Source of the DNA: Pyrenochaeta sp. MPI-SDFR-AT-0127
Lineage: Eukaryota > Ascomycota > Dothideomycetes > Pleosporales > Cucurbitariaceae
Direction of reading: 5' to 3'
Length of the DNA: 64,000 nt
NCBI GenBank assembly: GCA_020747015.1
Contig: JAGTJM010000002.1
Location: 62,001-126,000, forward strand
Part shown: in pieces, positions 1 through 10,290 of the stretch
Layout of the letters: every line of letters begins with the position of its first letter
How positions within the stretch are numbered: position 1 is the first letter of the stretch
Notes under the pieces: generated by a model
What the model was told of the DNA's origin: nothing
Database searches by the model: none
What the model saw: only the letters and a program-made list of their open reading frames with translations
Position numbers and translations under genes: made by a program

Positions 1-1617
1 CAATGTCGCACGACGAGCGGAGAGGAAGTTACGCACGAAGATTGACTTTTGTGTCGTTCCTACAGTGGCATTACTCTATCTCATGTGTTTCGTAGATCGA
101 TCAAACATTGGTAGGGGATTCAAGCGGATGGTACTCGAGCTTTCAGCTGAAACGCAATAGGTAATGCACGCCTTGCTGGCTCCGAGAGAGATATCAAGCT
201 CAACGGGAACGACTATAACACTGTACTGTCTGTTTTCTACATATCGTATATCATTTTCGAGATCCCAGCTACGCTATGCTGCAAGCTTATAGGTGGGCGT
301 AATGATCTTACCGTATAGAGGTTTCCGCTAGTCTCTTTTTCTGCGAAGGTCCTGGCTGGTTTTACCACTCACAACCCTCGTCTTTGGAGGCATTTCTGTG
401 GCCACAGCTTTTGTGCAAACTCGAGCCCAGGCATGTGCTGTACGCTTCTTACTTGGAATATTTGAAGCCGGGGTCATGCCAGGTTGTGCATACTACCTCT
501 CTCGACGGTATCGTAGATCTGAATTAACGTTTCGACTGGGGTTGTGGATGACCATGGCGCCATTAAGTGGAGCTTTCGGCGGTTTGATGGCTTCCGGAAT
601 TTTGAAACTAAAGTCTTTTGGGTGTTTACATGGTTGGCAAATGTAAAAACCTCTTCATATATGATAAGAAGACGTCTGGCTAAAGTTTCTTGCAGGATCT
701 TCGCCATTGAGGGCATTGTCACTGTTGCACTGGCCCTCATCGCCTTTGTCACTCTCACAGATCGGCCAGAGACCGCTCGCTGGATGTCAGAGGAATAAAA
801 GGACCTCGCAATCAACCGCGTGAAGTCAGAACGCCTTGCTCAAGCTTTTTTGCTCGACAAAGTTGATGCGGCAAAACTCGAGCGTGGTTTCACCAACCCG
901 ATGACCCTCGCTACCTCAATGATCTTTTTGCTCAATAACATCACTGTCTTAGGAATATCCTTTTTTCTGCCTACAATAATTCGAACGATCTATCCGGGCC
1001 GAACGACCGTCCGACAACAGCTTCTTACCGTACCACCGTATATCTTTGGCGCCACTTGCACCGTCATGATCACGACACTGAGTTGGCGTCTAAACTCGCG
1101 CCAGACATTGATTGCGCTCACAGGTCCTCTTGTTGTGGTTGGATACGCCATCTTTTTAGCGACATTGAATGCCAATGTTCGTCATGCAGCGGTCTTTTTG
1201 TCGGCATCTACAGCGTTTTCGCTGGGTGCTATAACAAATTCACAAGTCAGCGCAAACGCGAACTCAGACTCAGCCCGTAACATCGCAATTGGAACAAATG
1301 GTAAGTCTACTGCCCATCATGAATCACTCTGTCACTGACACATTTGACTAGCTATGTTCGGCTACGTTGGTGGTCTAATTGCAACCTGGACCTATCTCCC
1401 CGGAGACTCTCCCCGCTACTTCATCGGCAATGGTATTAACTTAGGTTGTGCTGCTCTGTGGACTGCTATAGCTGTTAGGGCCGGACTATGGACGAAATAC
1501 GATAACAATCGACGTGATGAGAGCGAGTCAGGCGCACATGAAGAGCTAGCAGGTCTAACCCAGAAAGAGATTCAAGACTTAGAGCGGAAGCATACCGGGT
1601 GGCGATGGAAACCATGA
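1..1617 (+). pseudogene. MFS transporter of the allantoate-permease (Dal5/anion:cation symporter) type, disabled, 5' end outside window
   Basis: The conceptual product is a 12-helix MFS carrier of the Dal5 family, which imports organic anions such as allantoate, vitamins or small peptides. The family N-terminal block (DRSNIGNARL-type) ends exon 1 at 110. Introns are inferred at 111-160, 293-348, 643-695 and 1301-1351, each restoring family-like sequence across the junction. The C-terminus carries the usual GNGLNL-like and LaGLtqkEIqDL-like segments and ends in a basic WRWKP. Two lesions are visible. Around 357-362 one T is missing from the run after the GPGWF motif, which shifts the frame. 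At 796-798 a TAA falls where the family has a Glu just after the DRPETARWMSEE stretch. Both lie inside conserved membrane-core sequence, so the gene is very probably dead. A sequencing error could explain one lesion but hardly both. The start codon lies left of the window. Confidence 0.85.
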
Positions 1618-1780
1618 GCATGCTATATTGTGGTTTACAAAGAGAAATCCGGATCTGATTGTTAATCAGGGCAAGTGAAGTGTAGCACGAATTAATAGTC
1701 AAGGGTGGCAATTTAAGTCGAATTCTTGTCGAACAATACAAAGCTTTAGCTAAGGTCTTTGACTGGTGGCCAACAAATGT

Positions 1781-2581
1781 TTATCCAACCTTCATAACGG
1801 TAACAGTGTGCACGTACTTGACCTTCCCACTTACTACTCTGACCTCATGGCTATCTGGCCACGGGCCTAAGCTATCAAATTGACATAGGATGTCCACACT
1901 ACCCATCTCTTCATCAACAACATACCGTCTCAAGCCATTTTTCTTACTACTTCCACCTCTAGGAAGTGTCTTGCCACATGGATTCGTATACTGGCTGCCT
2001 TCAACTCGCTCACATTCTGTGCCCCACGGAATACTATCTGCAGCTTTGGCATCAGTCCACATGTCCAAATACGCATCGCCAATCTTCTTGAGAAGGTCCC
2101 TTGACGGACGTTGTGCGACAGGAATGGTGGTCCAGTCTTCCTTAGCGATATAGCCAAGTGTTTTCTTCGCATCAAAAAATAGATCTCCCGTCGTAGCAGC
2201 AACAGTGTCGATTACACTGATTGTGCTTGTGTCGTTATTGGCATGCCGAATCTGCGTGCTAACTACGTAGGGTTTTGCGCCAGAAGTGCTAATCCACATC
2301 GTGTAGCTGGCGCAGGCGACGATATCGGCGGTAGAGCGATTGAGGTCTATCTTGTATGGTGTTGAAAGGAGACCTTTGGTGATATCGGAGACTTTGTTGT
2401 TTTGTTGGTAGGTAAAGTTGCTGGTTGACAGCTGAAGATTGGAGGGCTTGCCCACACTCTGAGCGGCGAGGTAGGAATCTGCTGCTGCGAGAAGACCAGC
2501 GCGTGTGCATTCTGCTGCAGATGCCGAATTTGCGAACCCGGAAACTATCGCAAGGGTACTCAAAACTGTGTTCCAGATCAT
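1781..2581 (-). CDS. Secreted DUF8021-like fungal protein
   Basis: This intronless gene encodes 266 residues. The start is set at the ATG at 2581, because it opens directly into a signal peptide (MIWNTVLSTLAIVSGFANSA, cleaved near Ala-Ser-Ala). An in-frame extension further upstream would bury this signal. The mature part begins with a conserved Cys (ECTRAGLL) and contains the motifs I associate with the DUF8021 family: a PYVV-hinge, a TTGD block, the EDW..IP...R.SRD..K..GDAYLDMW segment, PWGTECERVEG, and the final DSHEVRV..GK..YVHTVTVM. Four or more cysteines suggest disulfides in an extracellular protein. No enzymatic activity is established for the family. The gene is transcribed toward the MFS pseudogene. 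Family assignment is from memory of motifs, so function is open. Confidence 0.8.
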   Translation of the reverse strand: MIWNTVLSTLAIVSGFANSASAAECTRAGLLAAADSYLAAQSVGKPSNLQLSTSNFTYQQNNKVSDITKGLLSTPYKIDLNRSTADIVACASYTMWISTSGAKPYVVSTQIRHANNDTSTISVIDTVAATTGDLFFDAKKTLGYIAKEDWTTIPVAQRPSRDLLKKIGDAYLDMWTDAKAADSIPWGTECERVEGSQYTNPCGKTLPRGGSSKKNGLRRYVVDEEMGSVDILCQFDSLGPWPDSHEVRVVSGKVKYVHTVTVMKVG

Positions 2582-3838
2582 GTTGGTCTGTTTCCTGGGA
2601 GAATCTGAGCGTCGAGGAACGTACGTTTCTATGCACCCTGACACAAGTGAACATGGCGCACAGCTCTGTTTTAAGGGTCATTCACATTTTTCCAACCTAA
2701 AATTTAATTTCCATATCTAATATCAGTGAACGTACTTGAGGGGTCCGCTTGTGCGGCAAAATTGTATCCCCTGTGCGGCATGGAGATTGATGCTTGTCAT
2801 TGGAAAGCTTTTAAGCGAACACTATCTGTAGCCTCTATGGAGATGACCCGAAAAGCAAAATAGAGAAGTTATGTCTCAATGTTGAGAAGAATGATGGCCT
2901 CTCGGTAGTTTTCGCACAAGACAGCGTCATCGTGACTTGCTTCATTCAGTCATGAGCCAATCAACGAAGACGTAGGTGCCTTGAAGTAATTTCGATACTC
3001 TCACAGAAAAGAATCCAGAAGTCTGGCTCTCTTACCGAGTTTGATACATTCGTTGAAGAGGAGAGTACGCCGATACCATGGTAGACGCCGACTATCCTTC
3101 CAATTCACCGGTAAATGTACTGCAGGCCCACGCTCACACGGACATTTTCCTCCACGCTAGGTGCATTGAATTCTAGAAAAACAAGATTTAGGAAACGATC
3201 TTATCTACTGAAATGCTCCCAGACGGTACGTATGTTACTTTGTCCCAAGAGATACAATTTGGTCACACAGCTAGGGATGACTACAGCGATTATTTACCTT
3301 CATGAAGACCTTTTCCTGGGGTTTAATGCTTCTGAATGTTACAAACTCTATATTTCTATTCTTGAATGGAAATCAAGTTCCCTGTAGGCTACGTATGATA
3401 CTTTTTGGTACTTGTACCATGGTACGGTCCATCATCCAGAACCTCGAGAATCAAAATTGGCTAATTTTATAGAGCTGTCCCATGGGTATAAGAATATCCA
3501 TGATTTCATCGATTAAATACTATGAAAAGGAACGTGAACTGTGATACCGTCTCTACATCCATCCTTCTAACATCCTTACTGCAGCACTTTCTCCGGTCAC
3601 TATGCAGTCCCCAATACTTGAAACATACAGTGACTTCGGCAGACTGCCACTCATACGAAGTGCGCACAGTGAAGAAGCAAACCACCGTCACGCCTTTGTT
3701 ACTTCACCATACAACCGCCAAGCACAAACAACCACTTCTACTAGAAGCGCAACTTTTCATCCTTCTTGGGAACAATTTTCCTTTGCAAGGCGCGTTCATA
3801 CTTTGCCTTTTTTTGATCCTTGCTCCGATTCAGAAGCC
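2582..3838. other. Intergenic region, no gene supported
   Basis: About 1.25 kb between the divergent secreted-protein and RING genes. It holds only short open frames without domains. A stretch near 3090-3175 reads through about 30 codons in one frame but has no start, splice partners or convincing homology. The promoters of both flanking genes must lie here; no clear TATA box stands out. Confidence 0.5.
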
Positions 3839-4819
3839 ATGGAAAACTTCGTTGATACACAACTCCGCCCCGTTGGAACGTGCATGATCTGCACAGAGCC
3901 CTTCAGTGCAACACATGAACCTGTCGCCCTACCGTGTAAGCACATTTTCGGCCACGAATGTATCAAGAGATGGGTCAAGGATGGGCGTGGAAATACCAGG
4001 GCTTGTCCAACCTGCCGGCATGTTTTGGTTGAGAAGAAGAACTCACATGTAGGTTTCGATGCACCCTCAATGTGGAAGGCGCTTTGTGAGCAACCACCCG
4101 AGCGCCTTAGTGCTTTCATGGCATCTCTGTGGCCTCTATTACAACACCTCTGGCAACGCAAGCCCAGCGGCAAGTTCAGTGTCACCGACATGCTTGAGCA
4201 AATCATCATACCCGCCCTCATATCAACAGCGCGCAGAACAGAGGAAACACCCACTGGGATCATGATGGATTGCTACAATCTTATCGCAGCATCTTGGGAC
4301 TCTCTTGGACGACCAGATCATGCAAGTGGCCTTGCCATTCCACTTATTCGCCTTGCGCGTTTGATGGCCTGCGCTTCGACAACGCTACCTAAGTGCCTGA
4401 CAATCAATTCACGCGTAAATCGCCTCATATGGAGAGCAAACGCTTGTATTGGTCTTACAGAACAGGAAGTCAGTTGGGACTTTATCATGGAGGCTTCTGA
4501 ACTTGATAACGATCGCTACATTCCGCTTCTGCATCTATATACAATCCTCATTTCGCAAAGCATCGCCTATAACTCGGAACCTAATGAATGGCCAAAGAGG
4601 CGGCACGAAATCATGAATCATACCGTTGAACGATGTTGTACAAAGATTGGAGGGATCTTCTGGATAGGCAAGCCTTCGAATCAATTCAAGGACGTGCTGC
4701 TCAAAGCATATGAGGAGCTCAGGCGACACCAACTGGAGAAGAAGAAACTCAATCTAAGGGGTCGTGACGGGGAAGAGAGTATTGTCAAGGGTATTTGGGC
4801 ATTAGCAGGCTGGCAGTAA
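3839..4819 (+). CDS. RING-finger protein, probable E3 ubiquitin ligase
   Basis: The product has 326 residues, using the ATG at 3839, which has a strong fungal context (GCCATGG). The frame stays open upstream to 3602, but the extra 79 residues are low-quality sequence and the RING would no longer be N-terminal. A RING lies at residues 15-59: C15-x2-C18, C33-x-H35, C41 and C56-x2-C59. The fifth ligand position holds Gly in a C-x-H-x-F-G-H-x-C context; His39 next to it may substitute. This is a known variant, not proof of inactivity. The remaining 265 residues are alpha-helical-looking with no recognised domain and no membrane segment. By family knowledge it would recruit an E2 to unknown substrates. 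No intron is needed. Confidence 0.75.
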   Translation: MENFVDTQLRPVGTCMICTEPFSATHEPVALPCKHIFGHECIKRWVKDGRGNTRACPTCRHVLVEKKNSHVGFDAPSMWKALCEQPPERLSAFMASLWPLLQHLWQRKPSGKFSVTDMLEQIIIPALISTARRTEETPTGIMMDCYNLIAASWDSLGRPDHASGLAIPLIRLARLMACASTTLPKCLTINSRVNRLIWRANACIGLTEQEVSWDFIMEASELDNDRYIPLLHLYTILISQSIAYNSEPNEWPKRRHEIMNHTVERCCTKIGGIFWIGKPSNQFKDVLLKAYEELRRHQLEKKKLNLRGRDGEESIVKGIWALAGWQ

Positions 4820-4982
4820 GAACAAAATTGTGTGTCGGTGTGAATCTTCATTTCTTGACACAAGTTTCAAGCGAAGATAGGCCAGCGATCGTGCGCCACT
4901 GGGTCGCTCTAAGTTGGGCATGTGATGCGTTGGGTTACTTCGTATTGGTATACAACTGACTCGTCCTACTCGAAGTCTTGTT

Positions 4983-5613
4983 TCATTTGATTTCTGAGCT
5001 CTTGACAACAGTGCCGAAAACATCCGCCAATTCAGCCAGCGCAACCCGAGTCACTTCATCCCCTTGCACTCCAGGAATGTCGCGATCACCGATGCCATCT
5101 TCCACTAGGATAACCTCGTAGCCCTTCTGAAATGCCTCACGTGCAGTAGTTGACACGCACACATGCGCCATATAGCCTGTGAGAACCAACTTCTTGATTC
5201 CCCACGACTCCAGGGTGCTGTGGAGCTCTGTCTGCTCAAAAGAGCCAGGGAATTGCTTCCAGATAGTGGTTTCACCATCCTGAAGAATGTCAGCTTCCTG
5301 CTGCACAGAAATATAAAATCAAAATCGCCCATACTTTTGCTTTCAACTCTTTAAACTCATCCGCAAGATCCGTCCCTGGTGTGAAGATTGGCGCACCCTC
5401 TGGTGTCTTGTGCAAGATATGTACAACCTTTCCGTTCGCCGCACGGTACTTCTCAAGAAGATCTGCAATGACTTGTCCGCTTGCCGAGGCATTAGTCACG
5501 GTCAAGGCACCAGAGGCGTATTCATTTTGCGCATCGATGATGAGAAGGGCAGAGTCAGATGGCGAGGCGGTTCCAGCGGGTATGCCGAGGAGGGAACGGA
5601 AGGATTGGGCCAT
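4983..5613 (-). CDS. Isochorismatase-family cysteine hydrolase
   Basis: Two exons (5335-5613 and 4983-5300) give 198 residues, the usual size for a stand-alone isochorismatase-like hydrolase (nicotinamidase/isochorismatase superfamily). The catalytic triad is visible: Asp27 in LLIIDAQNEY, Lys108 in IWKQFPGSF, and the nucleophile Cys141 in GYMAHVCVSTTAREA, where the preceding residues form the usual cis-peptide turn. The substrate cannot be read from sequence; isochorismate, nicotinamide and ureido compounds are all cleaved in the superfamily. No signal peptide, so cytosolic. The intron (5301-5334) is only 34 nt, with a tandem CAGCAG acceptor that could give a one-codon variant. It is needed because the two conserved halves lie in different frames. 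Confidence 0.88.
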
Positions 5614-7350
5614 CTTGAATGTTTGTTTGAGGTTGTGGAGTGACTAGACTGTAGTAATGAGAAGAGTAATGATGGTCCAAGTGGCAAGTTTAAATATGGT
5701 GATGATGTCGTACTAGCATGGCAAGAGCACATTACTAAGGGTTTGAAATGGTGTTCGCCGATGTACCCCGCATTGTACCGCGGAATGACGTGCTCGGCTC
5801 GGTGGGATACCGAATGTTCGTCGGAATACCTAGTAGTGTTTCCGAAATTTTTGACATTATTATAGTAAACAGCTTGACACGCCAAACGTATGCAAGCTAT
5901 AATCTCTCAAACATCAGAGCCGTGTGCTTCTTCCACCGTTGCGTGGCACAGATATCGACACTAGCGTATCTCGCTTAGTGGGGAAGGGTCTAATCTACAC
6001 CAGCTATAGATCCCTTGATGGGCTTTCCTCGAAACAAAAAGTCGCACTCGAAGTGAGTTCTAGCGGGGCTATATATGATACGAATCAATATTCAGAGGTT
6101 TCAGAAAGAGTAAGGGATATAAGAAGGAAGGACAACCAGGGAAAGAAGGAGCCTCGGTAACTTTTCATTACTATGTATTTGTTTCGAACCGTCCAAAGCA
6201 ACAGTTGGCTACACGAAAATTCACGGGTCAATATTTTCAATGGTTCCGTATGGCTGCGTCACACGTTGACACATTCTCAAGCTTTCGGCAGCACATGGTT
6301 TTCAAGTAAAGACACATGGAAAGGCTTTGATTGTAGAACCCCGAATCTTACCCTGCCGGTTTGAGGATGTCAGCTTTTATAGGTAGCGCCTTGTGCAATA
6401 CCGCCATTGTTAAACTTCTTCCTTAAGCTTTGCAGGCTGTTTCTTCATTTTCTGGCATTACCAGAAGCTTTTCTGTCTTATTTCTTTTCCAGATTATCAC
6501 ACCCTGGGGCGTGTTCATCATTTTTTTTCCACTCATACAAGTATCGCTAGAGCGTTCGGTGAGCTCTATAGACCTTTCACAATTTTTGAGGGTCCCTCAA
6601 CGTAAAAGACCATTGTGGCCGCTGATATAATTTTTCTCTGAGCTTCTGGGCTGTTTGTAAAGCATATAATAGTAAGGCGAAACCTTTTGAGAGCCGTTTT
6701 CAGGTGATCTCTAATAGCTGACGGTTCTAAAGGTTCCGATAAATAAGGCTTAGACTGCGAACGGTGTTCGTTTTGACGTCAGAAACCATAAGAGGGGTAT
6801 CAATACTCGCGTTGTAAAGTATATAAATCCCTTCTACTTCATTTTATCCGCTGATAGTATGTCAAAGATATTAAATGTTTATATCCTGAAGCGACTACCT
6901 TCGCACGCACTGCTCCCCCCATAAGAGTCCCCAAAAGAGTTTGGAAGACCGTGATCATATCAAATTACAAGATTACTTATGAATGCGAATATTAATTATC
7001 GCGCCAAGCAGAGAAAATAGGCTCGGTATGTGTGCCATAGAAGAGAAAGGAAGTCGGACTCGAGTGCCCACGCATCCTTCAACACCTTCGCACTTGACCC
7101 GGATACAGCCGAGGAGGGCAATAACGAGCGCACAAGTCAGTAAGGAAAAAAAAAGACTTGGTTATGTGAAGAAATGTTTCATTTGTCTCGCACATAATGG
7201 TTGCATACGCCAAACACCAAAGCAAGGGTAAGCTTGTATCCCAATTTGTCCTTGTTTAGACCAAACGCCAGTTACACGTCATCAGAAGGTTCATCTGTCC
7301 ACTATAAGTCAGCCTTAGCAATTTTGGGAACCGCATGCCCAATTACCTCA
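5614..7350. other. Intergenic region, no gene supported
   Basis: About 1.7 kb of mostly AT-rich sequence. Open frames are short, lack domains and are not joinable by good splice sites into anything recognisable. No terminal inverted repeats or transposase fragments were seen. The isochorismatase promoter lies at its left end. Confidence 0.5.
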
Positions 7351-7575
7351 CTACAAGTACGTCCGTCCGCCCGGCGCAGCTTCCCTCACCTCGCGCAAAT
7401 GCTTGCTATGCTCTTGGATGACTTTTGGGGTCGTCTTCTGGGCCTCGCCTTGACGCAAGGCATACGAATACCAGGTCTTAAAACAGTCTTTCTGTGCAGC
7501 CGTTGGGTAGCGCACACCTTTGGCGCGATGCGCTTGGAGCACGATTGATTCGAGGGATCGTGTTGCAGCAGGCAT
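7351..7575 (-). CDS. Possible small basic protein, 74 residues, unknown
   Basis: A short frame begins at the ATG at 7575 with a good context (TCAAAATGCC) and encodes 74 residues. The sequence is charged and looks helical (a LESIVLQAHRAK stretch followed by KTWYSYALRQGEAQ), with no Trp/Cys motif, signal peptide or membrane segment. The frame is open further upstream to 7887, but that part is low-complexity sequence rich in Pro, Phe and Leu and looks untranslated. No family is recognised. It is kept because the codon usage and start context look coding and because the surrounding 3 kb has nothing better. It could still be a chance frame. Confidence 0.35.
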   Translation of the reverse strand: MPAATRSLESIVLQAHRAKGVRYPTAAQKDCFKTWYSYALRQGEAQKTTPKVIQEHSKHLREVREAAPGGRTYL

Positions 7576-10290
7576 TTTGATTATGATGGTCCGCACAATG
7601 TGGGTTGGAGGGTTTCTCAGCTGTACAAAAACTACTGTACTTGAGATGGATAGATGTATGACGGACGTTATTGATGGCGGGTTTCGGATACCGAAAAGGG
7701 ACAGCGGCTCCGGGTGAAGGGTACAATCACGTGACCGATACAGCGGACAATCGCGAATTAGGCGTGGATATTTCGTGCGTGGATGGAAGCAAAATAGTAA
7801 GGGGAGAAGGAGAGAAGAGGGAAAAAAGTAGAACGGGGAGCCAGCACTGGCGGTGCTGATATCCCTCTTATCGGGTCTCCATTCCACCTCCGCAGCGTGT
7901 TACACCGCCATGCGCGCGTCCGCAATACGCAGCCACCATCACCACATCGACCCTGTGAACGCATCTCTTAGACGCATCTCAGCTTATGGTTTGCAGACCG
8001 CCAGTTTCCTACTGGTCAATGGTTCCGACTCTTTCCTATCGGACCCTGGAATGTGTGTGTCAATCCCCAACCCCTGGGTATTGTCCCAGGTTCACACAAA
8101 GCAAGGCATCTAGAGCCTGATAAGGTTCAGGATAATGACGGATGTTGAGAACGTGGTTGCAGCTGTTGAGCTAGCTGATGGAGTTGCGAGTGAACTAGCC
8201 CAATGCTCGCTAAATAGTGATTGACTGGGATGCGATTGGCTTCGTATGTACACTATCGAGATGGCGCATCTACGCAAGGTGACGGGCGGAACCGCAGGTA
8301 TGGGGAGCGTAGATCCCTATTGAGCGATGTGGTGCTTGATCAGGGCGTTGTAATGCGGGGTAGAAAACGGCCCGAACTCGGGGGCTACGTTGTAAGAACT
8401 CACCGCCAACAAAATAGGTATCGAATGCTTGCCCTGTGATATTATTATTCTCTTATTGAAGTGCCATCAATGCCAATCCAATCCCGCGATTCCTTAGAAT
8501 TTACCCCATGCTATTCCATGCCTGATCGTTGGTGCACGATGATCCGCTCACGCACCATCTTTGAATCCCTCAAATCTGACAAATAAACGGTTTCCCCGTT
8601 ACTGATGGGCTACCTGATCACTCTCCGATTTTGGACTATTGCCATTGCTGATTAAGGCTGTACTAATATCTGTAAAACATTACTACATTTCAAAACTGCC
8701 TACAAGATTAGCATTGGCTTGAAACCGGTCAATTCGTACCTCAAGCATCATCCTCTGAGCGGCCTTGGCTTCTCTTTGCCACCGCCGAATCTATATGCAC
8801 CTAAATTAAGACCCTCCGAGGCTGTGGTTATTGTGGCTGTATCTGACCGATTTACCAAAACGTCTTATCCTAAGCCCATCGGACGCGTGGTTTCCAAGAA
8901 AACTAAACAAGGTAAGCCTCAATAGCCTAGAGTCACGTGTAGCATCAACACGCACAACTTTGTGCTTCAGCAAAAGACCTTCCAGGAAACGATTCCTAAT
9001 TGTAGAAAATTTCGGTCGATAGCTTCAAAATGCCGAATGTGTTCCTTGTTCAGTCGACATGCTTAACGTTCGCGCAAGTTTAACTTTTGACCTGGGCGAG
9101 TGTTCCACATTATGATATCTGCTACTCCTAAAGTTTGTACAAAGTGTAAAGTTTAAGTGTTTAACTACCGGATGTGATGTCATAAGTCAATAAGATCCTT
9201 CTCAGCAACGGGAGGATGCATCTCCTTGGCCTGCTCTAGTACTGAATGGCCTGACATTGCGGACTATATCAAGGCTTTTAGCGCATTATGTCATAGTACC
9301 CTAAGATTCAGGCCGAGAGCTTTCTAATCGGGCCTTCGGATCCCCTCAAATTCTGTTTCCGTGAAGGTTTAAGGCAAGAATCGTTGTTCGCAGCAGTTCA
9401 ATCAGTATTTCGATTTTTTAAGTTCATGTACCAAGATATGAAGTCACTTTTACAGCTTGTGATTTGTGGAACACTATCGCAAAAGTCAGACGGCAGGCAT
9501 ATCGAGTAGAATTCATAAAGAGCTCTATGTTTCTAACATCACGAAAGAGTGGCAGCTTGATCTGGTGCCTTCCAAATAACATGTCTAACGGAAGACGTAC
9601 ATATTGACTTACCAAGTCACTGTCCACACAATGATAATGAAATTGTATCCAAATCAGCCCTGAAACAAGGAGGCCATATACCTTGACTACCAAACAGAGA
9701 ATAACGATTATACTCACCTTTATGTAGATGGGAGTCATCATTGGAAACGAAAACAAGTCTATCGTTGTGTGCAACTCACGAATTGACTGGCGTCTTACAG
9801 ATGTTTTCACCCAGAATGTGTTTAGACCGTGCCCGGTACAGCATTTCACTACTTAGCAATCTAGAAGTGAAAGTCTCTACAGGGCCCGCAACACCACTGA
9901 AACGGCCTGATTCACGTGCCCCAATCCTCACTATTCACAGAAACGTGACGCACGAGGCCAATACTGCCCGAGCAGACCCATAAAACCTTGTTGCTCCGTA
10001 TCTAGCGCTCTTCATAACGACTCTACGCTTGTGCTACGGCAACTGAAAGCTCTCAAAGTCAACTACGATTTGTCTTGAGCGGTACTTACTAGTCCAATAT
10101 CGTATCTTGGATCCCACAAGCTTACCATATCATATTTGAATCCCGAATTTCTCAGTTCCCCCCTCTTTCTCTGATATATACTCTCTCTCTCCATCATTTG
10201 ATCTTACCCACAGACGTCATGGGATCATCACAAGCAAGACGACTCAGATGAGCCGCCAATAGGGAGCAGCAAAACAATTCACTTGCTGGA
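7576..10290. other. Intergenic region with one possible gene relic
   Basis: About 2.7 kb without a supported gene. Between 9424 and 9849 on the minus strand a 141-codon frame contains textbook donors (GTGAGT near 9719, GTAAGT near 9615), which hints at a decayed spliced gene, but neither spliced nor unspliced reading gives a known domain. A pyrimidine-rich tract and CT repeats near 10150-10195 precede the next gene and probably belong to its promoter. Confidence 0.4.
10219..10251 (+). promoter_or_regulatory. Upstream ORF in the leader of the 739-residue gene
   Basis: A 10-codon frame (MGSSQARRLR, then TGA) starts 72 nt before the main ATG. A second, four-codon frame (ATG at 10248) overlaps its stop. 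If the transcript starts in the CT-rich tract near 10180, both would lie in the 5' leader and could lower translation of the main frame. The transcription start is inferred, not seen. Confidence 0.35.

Noticed and set aside
3090..3387. Plus-strand open runs with a short LQAHAHTDIFLHAR-like stretch recalling BTB proteins
   Set aside because: Too short, stops nearby in frame, no start or splice sites, and the resemblance is weak.
7576..7887. N-terminal extension of the 74-residue frame to 178 residues
   Set aside because: The extra part is low-complexity and rich in Pro, Phe and Leu, and looks like leader sequence.
10181..10195. CT dinucleotide run
   Set aside because: Ordinary pyrimidine tract of a fungal core promoter rather than a notable repeat.
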